From Pseudomonas sp. ERMR1:02 (GTDB lineage Bacteria; Pseudomonadota; Gammaproteobacteria; Pseudomonadales; Pseudomonadaceae): DNA of 64,000 nt. Position 1 is the first letter of the stretch; the number at the start of each line of letters is the position of its first letter. Positions 19,876 through 28,745 of the stretch are shown here, piece after piece. The DNA lies in contig NZ_NKJI01000003.1 in assembly GCF_002277815.1 (NCBI RefSeq), positions 124,001 to 188,000 of the forward strand, given 5' to 3'. The translations under genes and the position numbers were made by a program. The notes under the pieces were generated by a model. It was not told the origin of the DNA. It did no database searches and was given only the letters and a program-made list of their open reading frames with translations.

Positions 19876-20052
19876 TCAACGCAGGGCGTTGAGGGTCGCG
19901 TTGTGGGGAATGCAACGCTCGAAGTTGCAGCTGGCGTAATCACGGGGCAGGTTGCGCAACTGCTCCACTCGCCAGGCTGCAGCGCCATACAGCCCGAGCG
20001 TGACCGCGCAGGTGATGAAAATCGCGAGATATCTTCTTGTTTTGATGTTCAT
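19876..20052 (-). CDS. Small single-pass membrane protein
   Basis: A 58-residue protein: MNIKTRRYLAIFITCAV, a single hydrophobic helix (about residues 9-26), then a short tail with two cysteines (YASCNFERCIPHN) that would lie in the periplasm and could form a disulphide. AGAGGT precedes the chosen ATG at a good distance. No function recognised. Confidence 0.6.
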   Translation of the reverse strand: MNIKTRRYLAIFITCAVTLGLYGAAAWRVEQLRNLPRDYASCNFERCIPHNATLNALR

Positions 20053-20144
20053 GGCGTTGACCTCTGAACGCATACCCTTCGGTATTACTTTGAGCATAGG
20101 TCAGCGTCAGTGAGTTGCCAGCAAACCAGAGCACTGAAACCCCC

Positions 20145-20234
20145 TGTAGGAGCCGGCTTGCTGGCGAAAGCGGACAGTCAGTCAGCACAATGTTGGATGT
20201 GATGACGTCTTCGCTGGCGAGCCAGCTCCTACAG
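20145..20234. repeat. REP pair (BIME-like), GGCTTGCTGGCG subtype
   Basis: TGTAGGAGCCGGCTTGCTGG and CTGGCGAGCCAGCTCCTACA in inverse orientation about 40 bases apart. Confidence 0.82.
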
Positions 20235-20241
20235 GGGTTAG

Positions 20242-21147
20242 TTACAGGCCGATATCCCAGGCTGGCTCTTCGGGAAACCTGACCACCAGAAAGTCCAGCA
20301 GGCTGCGCAACGCCGCCGGCATGTGTTTGCGTGAGGCGTACACCGCATACACGTTCATCTGCCGTGGTTCGGCCCGAGGCAACAGGCGAACCAGTTCACC
20401 GCTGTGGATGTGCACGCCGGCCTGATAAGTGGGTAGCATCGCCACCCCGGCACCGGCCATGGCCGCGCGCAACAGTGTGCTGGCTTCGTTGGCGCTGATG
20501 TTGCCTTGCACCGGCACTGAAACCTGCTCGCCGTCCTGCTCGAAATGCCAGAGGCTTTTGCCGAAGTAGGAGTGGGTCAGGCAGTTGTGCTGGCTCAGCT
20601 CCTCGACCCGCTGCGGCGTCGGGTGCTCGCGCAGGTAAGCGGGGGAAGCGCAGATCACCGAACGGCAGACTGTCAGTCGGCGGGCGATCAAATTGGGGTC
20701 CAGATCAGTGCTGGTGCGGATCGCCAGATCGATGCGCTCATCCACCAGGTTCACTGTGCGGTCGAGCATCTGCATGTCGATGCTGACGCCGGGGTAGCGT
20801 TTGACGTACGCCGCCATGGCATCGGCCAGTTGCGCCTGACCGAACGAGGTGCTGACGCTGATGCGCAGCTGGCCGCGCGGTGCCTCATCCGGCTCGCTGA
20901 CGGCGGCTTGCAGGTCGTTGCACAGCTCAAGCATCTGCCGACAACGGGGCAAGGTTTCGCTGCCAGCGGCAGTCAGGCTCAGTTTGCGGGTGGTGCGGTG
21001 CATCAGGCGCGCGCCGACCCAGTCCTCCAGTTCCGCCAGATACCGGGAAACTACAGGCCGCGACAGCTCCAGATGATCAGCGGCGGCCGACTGGCTGCCG
21101 AGGTCAACCACCGTGACGAACACTCGCATTGCTTGTAGACGATCCAT
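20242..21147 (-). CDS. LysR-family transcriptional regulator
   Basis: A 301-residue LysR regulator of the CrgA/DsdC-like group with helix-turn-helix MRVFVTVVDLGSQSAAADHLELSRPVVSRYLAELE and a type-2 periplasmic-binding-like effector domain. It is divergent from the metallo-beta-lactamase-fold gene at 21380, with a REP pair in the intergenic region. It may control that gene and the NAD(P)-binding gene after it. Ligand unknown. Confidence 0.9.
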   Translation of the reverse strand: MDRLQAMRVFVTVVDLGSQSAAADHLELSRPVVSRYLAELEDWVGARLMHRTTRKLSLTAAGSETLPRCRQMLELCNDLQAAVSEPDEAPRGQLRISVSTSFGQAQLADAMAAYVKRYPGVSIDMQMLDRTVNLVDERIDLAIRTSTDLDPNLIARRLTVCRSVICASPAYLREHPTPQRVEELSQHNCLTHSYFGKSLWHFEQDGEQVSVPVQGNISANEASTLLRAAMAGAGVAMLPTYQAGVHIHSGELVRLLPRAEPRQMNVYAVYASRKHMPAALRSLLDFLVVRFPEEPAWDIGL

Positions 21148-21243
21148 GATTTGCCCGATTTCAGAAACAAACTATGTTCCAGCATCGCATTTTTTGTACT
21201 GACTTAGGCAACTAAGCTCTGCTCCCATGTGCTTCTGGCTTTC

Positions 21244-21343
21244 TGTAGGAGCGAGCTTGCTCGCGATGGTCGTCAACGATGACGCGGGACATCAGACAGC
21301 CCGTGTCGTCCATGCATCCATCGCGAGCAGGCTCGCTCCTACA
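21244..21343. repeat. REP pair (BIME-like)
   Basis: Inverted TGTAGGAGCGAGCTTGC and GCAGGCTCGCTCCTACA with a spacer containing a second inverted pair (GCGATGG/CCATCGC). Confidence 0.85.
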
Positions 21344-21379
21344 GGGGGCGGGTTCTAAATTCAGATAAAGGTGTGAACA

Positions 21380-22255
21380 ATGATCGGCTTCACCTCACTC
21401 AAACGCATTTTCCTGGCCACCACCCTCGGTTTTGCCGCCCACGCCAGTGCATCGACGCTGACGCTGGATGTCTACAACCCTGGAGACAAGGCGATTTTTC
21501 CGGTGACCTCGGTGCTGGTCAGCGGTGAGAAAGACGCGATCCTGGTGGACGCGCAATTCGGTGAATCCCAAGCCGAGCAGGTGGTGGAAAAAATCCGCGC
21601 CAGCGGCAAGCATCTGACCACCATCTACATCAGCCACGGTGACCCGGATTACTACTTCGGCCTTGACACCCTGACCGCTGCATTCCCCAAGGCCAAAGTG
21701 CTCGCCTCGCAGCCGACCGTTGATCACATCAAGCAAACCGTCGCCGGCAAACTGGCGTTCTGGGGACCGAAGATGGGTGCCGAGGTACCGGCCAAAACCA
21801 TCGTGCCGGACGTGCTCAAGGGCGACAGCCTGATCCTCGAAGGGCAGAAGTTGCAGGTGGTCGGCCTGGAGGGCAAACAGCCAGATCGCAGCTTCGTGTG
21901 GATTCCGTCGATCAAGGCCGTGGTCGGTGGTGTGGTCGTGGCAGAAAACATCCACGTGTGGATGGCCGATACCCAGACCCCGCAGTCTCACGTCGAATGG
22001 TTGGCTACGCTGCACGCTATCGAAACCCTGAAACCGAACACCATCGTGCCGGGTCATTACCTGGGCGAGAGCGCACGGTCCCTGGCCGCTGTGCAGTTCA
22101 CCGCGGATTACATCAAGGCCTTCGACGAAGAAACCGCCAAGGCCAAGGACTCTGTCGCGTTGATCGCCGCGATGAAAAAACGCTTCCCGACACTGGGTGA
22201 AGAAAGCTCACTGGAGCTGAGCGCCAAAGTCGCCAAGGGCGAGATGAAGTGGTAA
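21380..22255 (+). CDS. Secreted metallo-beta-lactamase-fold protein with non-canonical metal motif
   Basis: A 291-residue protein with a signal peptide (IFLATTLGFAAHASAS, cleaved near 24). The MBL-fold core is visible: VTSVLVSGEKDAILVDAQFG, then YISHGDPDYYFGL, and late NTIVPGHYLG. The usual THxHxDH metal motif is altered to SHGDPDYYFG, so the second His is replaced by Asp and the last by Tyr; the later histidine in PGHY remains. The fold is retained but metal number or reaction may differ. It is followed by an NAD(P)-binding protein gene 45 bases on. Function unknown. Confidence 0.85.
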   Translation: MIGFTSLKRIFLATTLGFAAHASASTLTLDVYNPGDKAIFPVTSVLVSGEKDAILVDAQFGESQAEQVVEKIRASGKHLTTIYISHGDPDYYFGLDTLTAAFPKAKVLASQPTVDHIKQTVAGKLAFWGPKMGAEVPAKTIVPDVLKGDSLILEGQKLQVVGLEGKQPDRSFVWIPSIKAVVGGVVVAENIHVWMADTQTPQSHVEWLATLHAIETLKPNTIVPGHYLGESARSLAAVQFTADYIKAFDEETAKAKDSVALIAAMKKRFPTLGEESSLELSAKVAKGEMKW

Positions 22256-22300
22256 CCCGTTTTAACTGAAATCGAAGCAGCCCAACCCCTGGAGAACTTC

Positions 22301-22915
22301 ATGAGCAAAATCGCAATTATCGGTGCTACCGGTCGTGCCGGTAGCCAACTGCTGGAAGAAGCCCTGCGTCGCGGTCACAGCGTCACCGCCATCGCCCGTG
22401 ACACCTCGAAGATCACCCCGCGTGCCGGCGTGGTCAGCAAAGCTGTCGATGCGCTGGATGCTGCAGCGTTACAAGCGGCAATCGTCGGTCATGATGTGGT
22501 GATCAGTGCGGCGCATTTTTCGACGCTGCCAGCCAGCGCTGTCATCGGCCCGGTAAAGCAGGCCGGGGTTCAACGTCTGCTGGTGGTGGGCGGTGCCGGT
22601 TCGCTGTTGTTGCCGGACGGCACTCGCGTCATCGATAGCGCAGGCTTCCCGCAGGAGTACAAAGCCGAAGCGGGTGCCGGTGCTTTGTTTCTTGAAAACC
22701 TGCGTCAGGAGCAGGATCTGGACTGGACCTTCTTGTCGCCATCGGCAGAGTTTGTCGAAGGCGAGCGCACGGGAAAATTCCGGATCGGCAAGGATGATTT
22801 GCTGGTGAGCAGCGAAGGTCGCAGCTGGATCACGTTCGCCGATTTTGCGATTGCGCTGCTGGATGAAGTGGCAGCGCCGAAGCATTCGCGACAGCGTTTT
22901 ACTGTCGGGTATTGA
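22301..22915 (+). CDS. NAD(P)H-binding (atypical SDR) protein
   Basis: A 204-residue Rossmann protein of the NAD(P)H-binding YwnB/BVR-B-like group. It shows IAIIGATGRAGSQLLEEALRRGHSVTAIARD, VVISAAHF, RLLVVGGAGSLLLPDG and LDWTFLSPSAEF. It is preceded by a GGAGAAC ribosome site. It probably shares a transcript with the upstream metallo-beta-lactamase-fold gene. Substrate unknown. Confidence 0.88.
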   Translation: MSKIAIIGATGRAGSQLLEEALRRGHSVTAIARDTSKITPRAGVVSKAVDALDAAALQAAIVGHDVVISAAHFSTLPASAVIGPVKQAGVQRLLVVGGAGSLLLPDGTRVIDSAGFPQEYKAEAGAGALFLENLRQEQDLDWTFLSPSAEFVEGERTGKFRIGKDDLLVSSEGRSWITFADFAIALLDEVAAPKHSRQRFTVGY

Positions 22916-22922
22916 GTACACA

Positions 22923-23035
22923 GATCGTTCCCACGCTCTGCGTGGGAATGCCTCAACGGACGCTCTGCGTTCGGCTTTTGATTTGGGACGCGGAGCGTCC
23001 CGGGCTGCATTCCCACGCAGAGCGTGGGAACGATC
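22923..23035. repeat. Long palindromic intergenic repeat (TTCCCACGC type), complete copy
   Basis: The outer 29-base arms begin GATCGTTCCCACGCTCTGCG and pair perfectly with the right arm at 23007-23035. The inner region has a second inverted pair (GGACGCTCTGCG and GGAGCGTCC). A second full copy is at 58589-58701 and a decayed one at 10842. It sits between convergent genes and could form a very stable hairpin. Confidence 0.85.
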
Positions 23036-23048
23036 AGCGAGGGGGGCG

Positions 23049-23930
23049 TCAGCGTGATTGAGCCTGCTCCACCAGCCACCCCATCAACTCACGTAACTTC
23101 GGCGAAGGCGCGGGTTTCTCCGGGAAAACCAGGTAATACGCCAGCCCCGTTTTCACCTTCAATTCGAAGGGCATGACCAGCCGTCCGGCATTCAGGTCAT
23201 CGCCAATCAGCGACCAATCGCCAATTGCCACACCGGTTCCCTGAGACGCCATCGACATTGCAAGATCCAGGGTTTCGAAGTGCTGACCCTTGCTCACATT
23301 GCTTAAGTGAACATCCGCCGAGGCCAGCCAGACTTTCCAGTCGCGCTCATCCCGCGTCGGGTGCAGTAGCAAGTGCTGTTGCAGATCCGCCGGTGTCTGC
23401 AATGCCAGCGGCCCTTCCAGCATCGGTCGGGAACACACCGGCGTCAGTTGCTCATCGAACAGGTGACAGGACGCCAATGAGCTATCCGGCGACGGGCCGT
23501 ACATCACCGCCGCATCGAATTGCTCACGATGAAAGTCCACGCCATGTTTGACTGTGGTGGTCAGTTCCACTGGTACGTCTGGCCGTTCTTTTTGCCACTG
23601 CAACAGCCGGGGCAACAACCAGCGCATCACGCAAGTTGGCGCCTTGAGTTGTAAGGTTTCGCGCTTCTCGCCGATCTGCTCCACCGCCTCGTCGATCAAG
23701 CCGAAAATCTGCTGCACCCGTGGCAGCCACTCTCGTCCTTCGGCCGTGAGGTCCAGGCCTCGGGCTTGGCGAATGAACAGCTCATAACCCAGATGCTCCT
23801 CCAGCCCGGCGATCTGCCGACTCACCGCGCCTTGGGTGATGAACAGCTGTTCGGCAGCTCGGGTGAAGTTGCAGCACTGCGCGGTAATCAGAAAAGTGTG
23901 CAGCGCCGGCAGGGGAGGCAGTCGTTTCAT
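23049..23930 (-). CDS. LysR-family regulator, GcvA-like
   Basis: A 293-residue LysR regulator close to the GcvA group: LPALHTFLITAQCCNFTRAAEQLFITQGAVSRQIAGLEEHLGYELF in the DNA-binding half. It is divergent from the ThDP-decarboxylase gene with about 160 bases between starts. The likely job is control of the decarboxylase, aldehyde dehydrogenase and transporter genes to its right; this is inference from position. Confidence 0.9.
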   Translation of the reverse strand: MKRLPPLPALHTFLITAQCCNFTRAAEQLFITQGAVSRQIAGLEEHLGYELFIRQARGLDLTAEGREWLPRVQQIFGLIDEAVEQIGEKRETLQLKAPTCVMRWLLPRLLQWQKERPDVPVELTTTVKHGVDFHREQFDAAVMYGPSPDSSLASCHLFDEQLTPVCSRPMLEGPLALQTPADLQQHLLLHPTRDERDWKVWLASADVHLSNVSKGQHFETLDLAMSMASQGTGVAIGDWSLIGDDLNAGRLVMPFELKVKTGLAYYLVFPEKPAPSPKLRELMGWLVEQAQSR

Positions 23931-24089
23931 TGGGATCCAAGGTATGACGTGAGGACATGGCTAGTATGACTTTTTATCCATTGTTGCGGCTACGTGTCGC
24001 CCGTTCCAATGAGGCCATCCCTGGACCTGCGAATCCATCATAAACACAGCGCAGGCCCGGCGTCTCAATCGAACAAGAAGGGCAATGAC

Positions 24090-25727
24090 ATGGCGACGTG
24101 CGGCGAAGTATTGGTCAAGTTACTCGAAGATTACGGAGTCGAGCAGGTGTTCGGCATTCCAGGCGTTCATACCGTGGAGCTGTATCGCGGGTTGGCCCGT
24201 TCGAGTATCAACCATGTCACTCCGCGGCACGAACAAGGCGCCGGTTTCATGGCCGACGGCTATGCCCGCACCAGCGGCAAACCGGGTGTGTGCTTCATCA
24301 TCACCGGCCCTGGCATGACCAACATCACCACCGCGATGGGCCAGGCTTACGCCGATTCGATTCCGATGCTGGTGATCTCCAGCGTACAAACCCGCAACCA
24401 GTTGGGCGGTGGTCGCGGCAAGCTGCACGAGCTGCCGAACCAGAGCGCGCTGGTCGGCGGCGTGGCGGCGTTCTCCCACACCCTGATGTCGGCGTCCGAA
24501 TTGCCGGGCGTCCTGGCCCGGGCCTTTGCGCTGTTTCAGGCGGGTCGTCCGCGTCCTGTGCACATCGAAATTCCGTTGGACGTGCTGGTTGAAGAAGCCG
24601 ATGACCTGCTTACCAGCCTGCCGGTAAATATTGATCGCGCGGGTGCTGCACCGGCCGCCGTGAGCCGCATGACCGAGCTGCTGGCCGGCGCCAAGCGTCC
24701 GCTGATTCTCGCCGGTGGCGGTGCCATCGATGCCGCCGCGGAGCTGACCGAACTGGCCGAACTGCTGGACGCGCCAGTGGCCCTGACCATCAACGCCAAA
24801 GGCATGCTTGAGTCCGGCCACCCGTTGCTGATCGGTTCGACCCAGAGCCTGGTCGCGACCCGTGCGCTGGTCGCCGAGGCCGACGTGGTGCTGGCCATCG
24901 GCACCGAACTGGCCGAGACCGACTACGACGTCACCTTCGCCGGTGGTTTCGAGATTCCCGGTAAGCTGCTGCGCGTCGACATCGACCCGGATCAGACCGT
25001 GCGCAACTACCCACCGCACGTCGCGCTGGTAGCCGACTCGCGCAACGCCGCCCAGGCCTTGCTCAGCGCGTTGTCGCACAAGTCGCTGGCCGAGCGTGGC
25101 AGCGATTGGGGTCAGGTGCGTGCCGCCCGTTTGCGTGAAGAACTGGCCGCTTCCTGGGATACGCCAACCCTGGCCCAGACCCGTTTCCTGGAAACTGTTC
25201 TGCACGAATTGCCGGACGCCGTTTTCGTCGGCGATTCGACCCAACCGGTGTACACCGGCAACCTGACATTCAACCCCGAGCGCCCGCGTCGCTGGTTCAA
25301 CTCGTCCACCGGCTACGGCACCCTCGGTTACGCCTTGCCGGCGGCGATTGGCGCCTGGCTCGGCGGCAGCACTGAAAGCGGTGCGCGTCCTCCGGTGGTG
25401 TGCCTGATTGGCGACGGTGGCTTGCAATTCACCTTGCCGGAACTGGCCAGCGCTGTTGAAGCGCGCACTCCGGTGATCGTGCTGCTGTGGAATAACCAGG
25501 GTTACGAAGAGATCAAGAAATACATGGTCAACCGCGCCATCGAGCCGGTGGGCGTAGACATCTACACCCCGGATTTCATCGGTGTCGCCAAGGCCCTGGG
25601 CTGCGCCGCCGAAGCGGTCAACGATGTCGAGCAACTGCGCAGTGCCTTGCGTGTGGCCGCTGATCGCCAGGGTCCGACCTTGATCGAAATCGATCAGACC
25701 GCATGGACCAAGGCGGTGTCGAAATGA
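24090..25727 (+). CDS. ThDP-dependent decarboxylase, probable 5-guanidino-2-oxopentanoate decarboxylase (AruI-like)
   Basis: A 545-residue ThDP enzyme of the acetolactate-synthase-like family. It has the catalytic glutamate segment PRHEQGAGFMADGYAR, a central FAD/NAD-like domain, and the ThDP motif GDGGLQFTLPELASAVEARTPVIVLLWNN (GDG...NN). In Pseudomonas, proteins of this type next to an aldehyde dehydrogenase act on 2-ketoarginine in the arginine transaminase route; a benzoylformate-type substrate is an alternative. AAGGG precedes MATCGEV. The stop overlaps the next start (ATGA). A polyamine-type ABC transporter follows, which fits a guanidino or amine substrate. Confidence 0.8.
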   Translation: MATCGEVLVKLLEDYGVEQVFGIPGVHTVELYRGLARSSINHVTPRHEQGAGFMADGYARTSGKPGVCFIITGPGMTNITTAMGQAYADSIPMLVISSVQTRNQLGGGRGKLHELPNQSALVGGVAAFSHTLMSASELPGVLARAFALFQAGRPRPVHIEIPLDVLVEEADDLLTSLPVNIDRAGAAPAAVSRMTELLAGAKRPLILAGGGAIDAAAELTELAELLDAPVALTINAKGMLESGHPLLIGSTQSLVATRALVAEADVVLAIGTELAETDYDVTFAGGFEIPGKLLRVDIDPDQTVRNYPPHVALVADSRNAAQALLSALSHKSLAERGSDWGQVRAARLREELAASWDTPTLAQTRFLETVLHELPDAVFVGDSTQPVYTGNLTFNPERPRRWFNSSTGYGTLGYALPAAIGAWLGGSTESGARPPVVCLIGDGGLQFTLPELASAVEARTPVIVLLWNNQGYEEIKKYMVNRAIEPVGVDIYTPDFIGVAKALGCAAEAVNDVEQLRSALRVAADRQGPTLIEIDQTAWTKAVSK

Positions 25728-27181
25728 CTTTCCCAACGACTATCGACGGTCTGTTCATAGACGGTAAATGGTCGGCCGGCAGCGAACATTTACGCGTGAT
25801 CAACTCGGCGACAGAAGCCTTGTTGACCACCGTGAATGGCGGTGACGAACGTGCTGTCGATCAAGCCGTCAGCGCCGCGACCAACGCCTTCGCCGACTGG
25901 TCGAAAACCAGCGGTGCCGAGCGTGGCGCGATCCTGCGCAAAATCGCCGCGGGCGTGCAGGCCGGTCGTGACCAGTTGATGCATTTGCAGTCGAGCAACA
26001 ACGGCAAGCCACAGTTCGAAGCGGCCATCGATGTCGATGACGTGATCGCCACCTTCGAGTATTACGCGGGTCTGGCCGAAGGGTTGGACGCGAAACAGGA
26101 CAGCGTCGTCGAGTTGCCGAGCGATGACTTCAGCGCACGCCTGCGCCGCGAACCTTGTGGTGTGGTTGGCCTGATCGTGCCGTGGAATTTCCCGATGGTC
26201 ACCACCGCATGGAAGCTCGCCCCGGCCCTGGCCGCTGGTTGCTGCGTGGTGCTCAAACCGTCGGAAGTGACGCCGCTGCCGGAACTGCAACTGGCGACGA
26301 TCATTGCTGATGCAGGCTTGCCTGCCGGTGTGTTTAACGTGGTTTGCGGCACTGGCCTGGCCGTTGGCGCGCCGCTGTCGGCGGACCCGCGAATCGCCAA
26401 AATTTCCTTCACCGGCAGCAACGCTGTAGGCGTGCAGGTCATGCAACGCGCGGCGGAAACCGTGAAAGGCGTGAGCCTGGAACTGGGCGGCAAATCTTCG
26501 CTGCTGGTGTTGGCCGATGCCGATATCGAGCTGGCGGTTGAAGTGGCTTGCGGTGGTGGTTTCTTCAACGCCGGGCAAATGTGCTCCGCCACGAGCCGCG
26601 TGCTGGTCGCCGATGAACTGGCCGATGAATTCCTGATTCGTTTGAAGGCCCGCGCCGAAGCGATTCGTGTGGCCGACCCGTTCGACCCGAACGTGGAAAT
26701 GGGCGCGCTGGTCAATCAGGCGCAATACCAGCGCGTGCTTGGCCACATCGATCGCGGTTTGAGTGCCGGCGCCAAGCTGATTTGCGGCGGCAATCGTCCA
26801 GCGGACCTGCCGCGCGGATATTTTTTGCAGCCGACGATTTTCACCGAGGTGCCCCTCGATAGTGCGCTGTGGTGTGAAGAGATTTTCGGCCCGGTGATCT
26901 GCGTGCGCAGTTTCGCCTCTGAAGCCGAAGCGATTGCCCTGGCCAACGACAGCCAGTTCGGTCTGGTCGCCAGCGTCGTCACGCGTAATGCCGAAGCGGC
27001 TGATCGCGTCGCCAACGCTTTGCAGGCGGGGCTAGTGTGGATCAACGCGCCGCAGGTGATCTTCCCGCAGACCGCCTGGGGTGGCTACAAACAGAGCAGC
27101 ATCGGTCGCGAATTGGGACCGTGGGGCTTGCAGGCTTTCCAGGAAATCAAACACGTGATTCGCGCCGTCTGCCCCCTCTAA
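25724..27181 (+). CDS. Aldehyde dehydrogenase (betaine/gamma-guanidinobutyraldehyde dehydrogenase-like)
   Basis: A 485-residue NAD(P)-dependent aldehyde dehydrogenase. It has PWNFPMVTTAWKLAPALAAG, FTGSNAVGVQVM, the glutamate motif LELGGKSS, the cysteine motif FFNAGQMCSATSR, and EEIFGPV. It starts inside the stop of the decarboxylase gene (ATGA overlap), so the two are coupled. It would oxidise the aldehyde produced by the decarboxylase, for example 4-guanidinobutyraldehyde to 4-guanidinobutyrate. Exact substrate not provable from sequence. Confidence 0.9.
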   Translation: MTFPTTIDGLFIDGKWSAGSEHLRVINSATEALLTTVNGGDERAVDQAVSAATNAFADWSKTSGAERGAILRKIAAGVQAGRDQLMHLQSSNNGKPQFEAAIDVDDVIATFEYYAGLAEGLDAKQDSVVELPSDDFSARLRREPCGVVGLIVPWNFPMVTTAWKLAPALAAGCCVVLKPSEVTPLPELQLATIIADAGLPAGVFNVVCGTGLAVGAPLSADPRIAKISFTGSNAVGVQVMQRAAETVKGVSLELGGKSSLLVLADADIELAVEVACGGGFFNAGQMCSATSRVLVADELADEFLIRLKARAEAIRVADPFDPNVEMGALVNQAQYQRVLGHIDRGLSAGAKLICGGNRPADLPRGYFLQPTIFTEVPLDSALWCEEIFGPVICVRSFASEAEAIALANDSQFGLVASVVTRNAEAADRVANALQAGLVWINAPQVIFPQTAWGGYKQSSIGRELGPWGLQAFQEIKHVIRAVCPL

Positions 27182-27182
27182 C

Positions 27183-27282
27183 TGTAGGAGCGAGCTTGCT
27201 CGCGATGGACGTTAACGATAACGCGGGGCATCAGGCAGCCCGCGTCGCCCATGCGTCCATCGCGAGCAAGCTCGCTCCTACA
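27183..27282. repeat. REP pair (BIME-like)
   Basis: Inverted TGTAGGAGCGAGCTTGC and GCAAGCTCGCTCCTACA, with an inner inverted pair (GCGATGGACG and CGTCCATCGC). It begins two bases after the aldehyde dehydrogenase stop. Confidence 0.88.
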
Positions 27283-27467
27283 GGAGGCATGCGCTGGCGT
27301 CATGGCTTCAATGAATTTTTTTCGATAGTCAGGTGTTTGCACGACCTCAGGATGAACCCGTCGGCTCAGCTAACGCCCCGTAAATATGGGACTTTAAGCA
27401 GATCTGGCCGCGCGGATGCAACGGTTGCGACCAACCTCATAATCTACAAAAACAAAGGGAGTCCGTA

Positions 27468-28570
27468 ATGGGCGAGCACGATCTGAACAGACGTCAATTC
27501 ATCAAAACCGTGGGCGTAGCCTCGGTTGCCGCAGCGGCCATGAGCATGCCGTTCATCAAGGCCAATGCCAGCGACACCCGTTTTCAAGGCAAGACCCTGC
27601 GTCTGTTGACCTGGTCCGATGACACGGGCCTTGCGGCATTGCGCAACATCGCCGCGACGTTCGAAGACAAGTATGGCTGCAAGGTTATCGCCGACCGCAC
27701 CGGCAGTACCTCGGAGATGGTCGCCAAACTCAAGGCCGGCGGTGATCGTCCGCAGTACGACGTCATCACCCTGGCAGGCGTCGGCGCCGAAGGTCTGGCC
27801 GCCGCTAATCTGCTGGAAAAACCCGACCTCAACCGCATTCCCAACCTGGTCGACGTACCGGAGAAATACCGCACCGGCGCCAATGGCCACGGTATCGGTT
27901 ACCTGCTCTGGTGCAACAGCCTGGTTTACAGCACCCGCACCCTGAAGAAGCGCCAACCAGTTACGCTTCCCTGTGGGACGCCGAGCTGGCGCCGAACATC
28001 TTCCTGCCGCCGCCGAACTGGACCGAGGCCATGGACTTGATCATCATCGCCGCCAAACTGGCCGGTGGTGACGAGCACAACATCGAACCGGGCTTCAAGA
28101 AGCTCGCCGAGCTCAAGGACCGCGTGGTGACCCTGGGCGAAAACCCGAACCAGATCGCCGAGCTGTTCCGCACCGGCTCCCTGGACATGGGCGGCCTCTA
28201 CGCACCGGCATTCTTCCCGAAACAGATCCGCGATCCGAACTACGGTCTGAGCGCCACATTTGGCATGAAGGAAGGTTTCTACACCGACCTGATGCAGTCG
28301 GTGATGCCGAAGAACCGTCCGGGCGATACCGACCTGGCCTATGCCTTCATCAACCACTCTCTGGACCCGTTGGTGCAGGGCAAGATGGCCGAAGACATCT
28401 ACAACGGTCCGGTCAACGCCAAGGCGATCATCTCCGCCGAAGCGCGCAAGAGCCCGTACATCCTCACGCCGGAGCAGATTGCCGAGAAGGCGATCATGCA
28501 CGACAACGCCTTCCTGGCCACCGTGCATGACCAATGGATTCGTCGTTACACGGAAATCTTTTCTTCCTGA
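27468..28570 (+). CDS. Polyamine-type ABC transporter substrate-binding protein, frameshifted as sequenced
   Basis: About 367 residues in the PotD/PotF-like family. It has a twin-arginine signal (NRRQFIKTVGVASVAAAAMSM), then LRLLTWSDDTGLAALRNIAATFEDKYGCKV and YDVITLAGVG. After the break it continues with SYASLWDAELAPNIFLPPP, GSLDMGGLYAPAFF and ILTPEQIAEKAIMHDN. The frame is lost near 27948: CTGAAGAAGCGCC lacks one G of CTGAAGGAAGCGCC, which would restore TLKEAPTSYASLWD. It heads the transporter genes. Twin-arginine export implies folding before secretion. The break is probably a sequencing error. Confidence 0.85.
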
Positions 28571-28592
28571 TCTTCGACCACTGAAGATCCCC

Positions 28593-28682
28593 TGTAGGAG
28601 TGAGCCTGCTCGCGATCGCGCGCTGACATTCACCATCAATGTCAGCTGATAGACCGCTATCGCGAGCAGGCTCACTCCTACA
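28593..28682. repeat. REP pair inside the ABC transporter operon
   Basis: TGTAGGAGTGAGCCTGCTCG and the inverse CGAGCAGGCTCACTCCTACA, with perfect pairing. It lies between the binding-protein gene and the first permease gene. Confidence 0.88.
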
Positions 28683-28745
28683 AGGGGCCGGGGTGGTCTG
28701 AAGATCTGTGTTTGTCAGCTGCTTTCCATTGACGAGACCCTTGCT

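Noticed and set aside
24120..25736. 538-codon minus-strand frame opposite the ThDP decarboxylase
   Set aside because: Low-complexity Q/G/R-rich translation without motifs, antisense to a clear enzyme.
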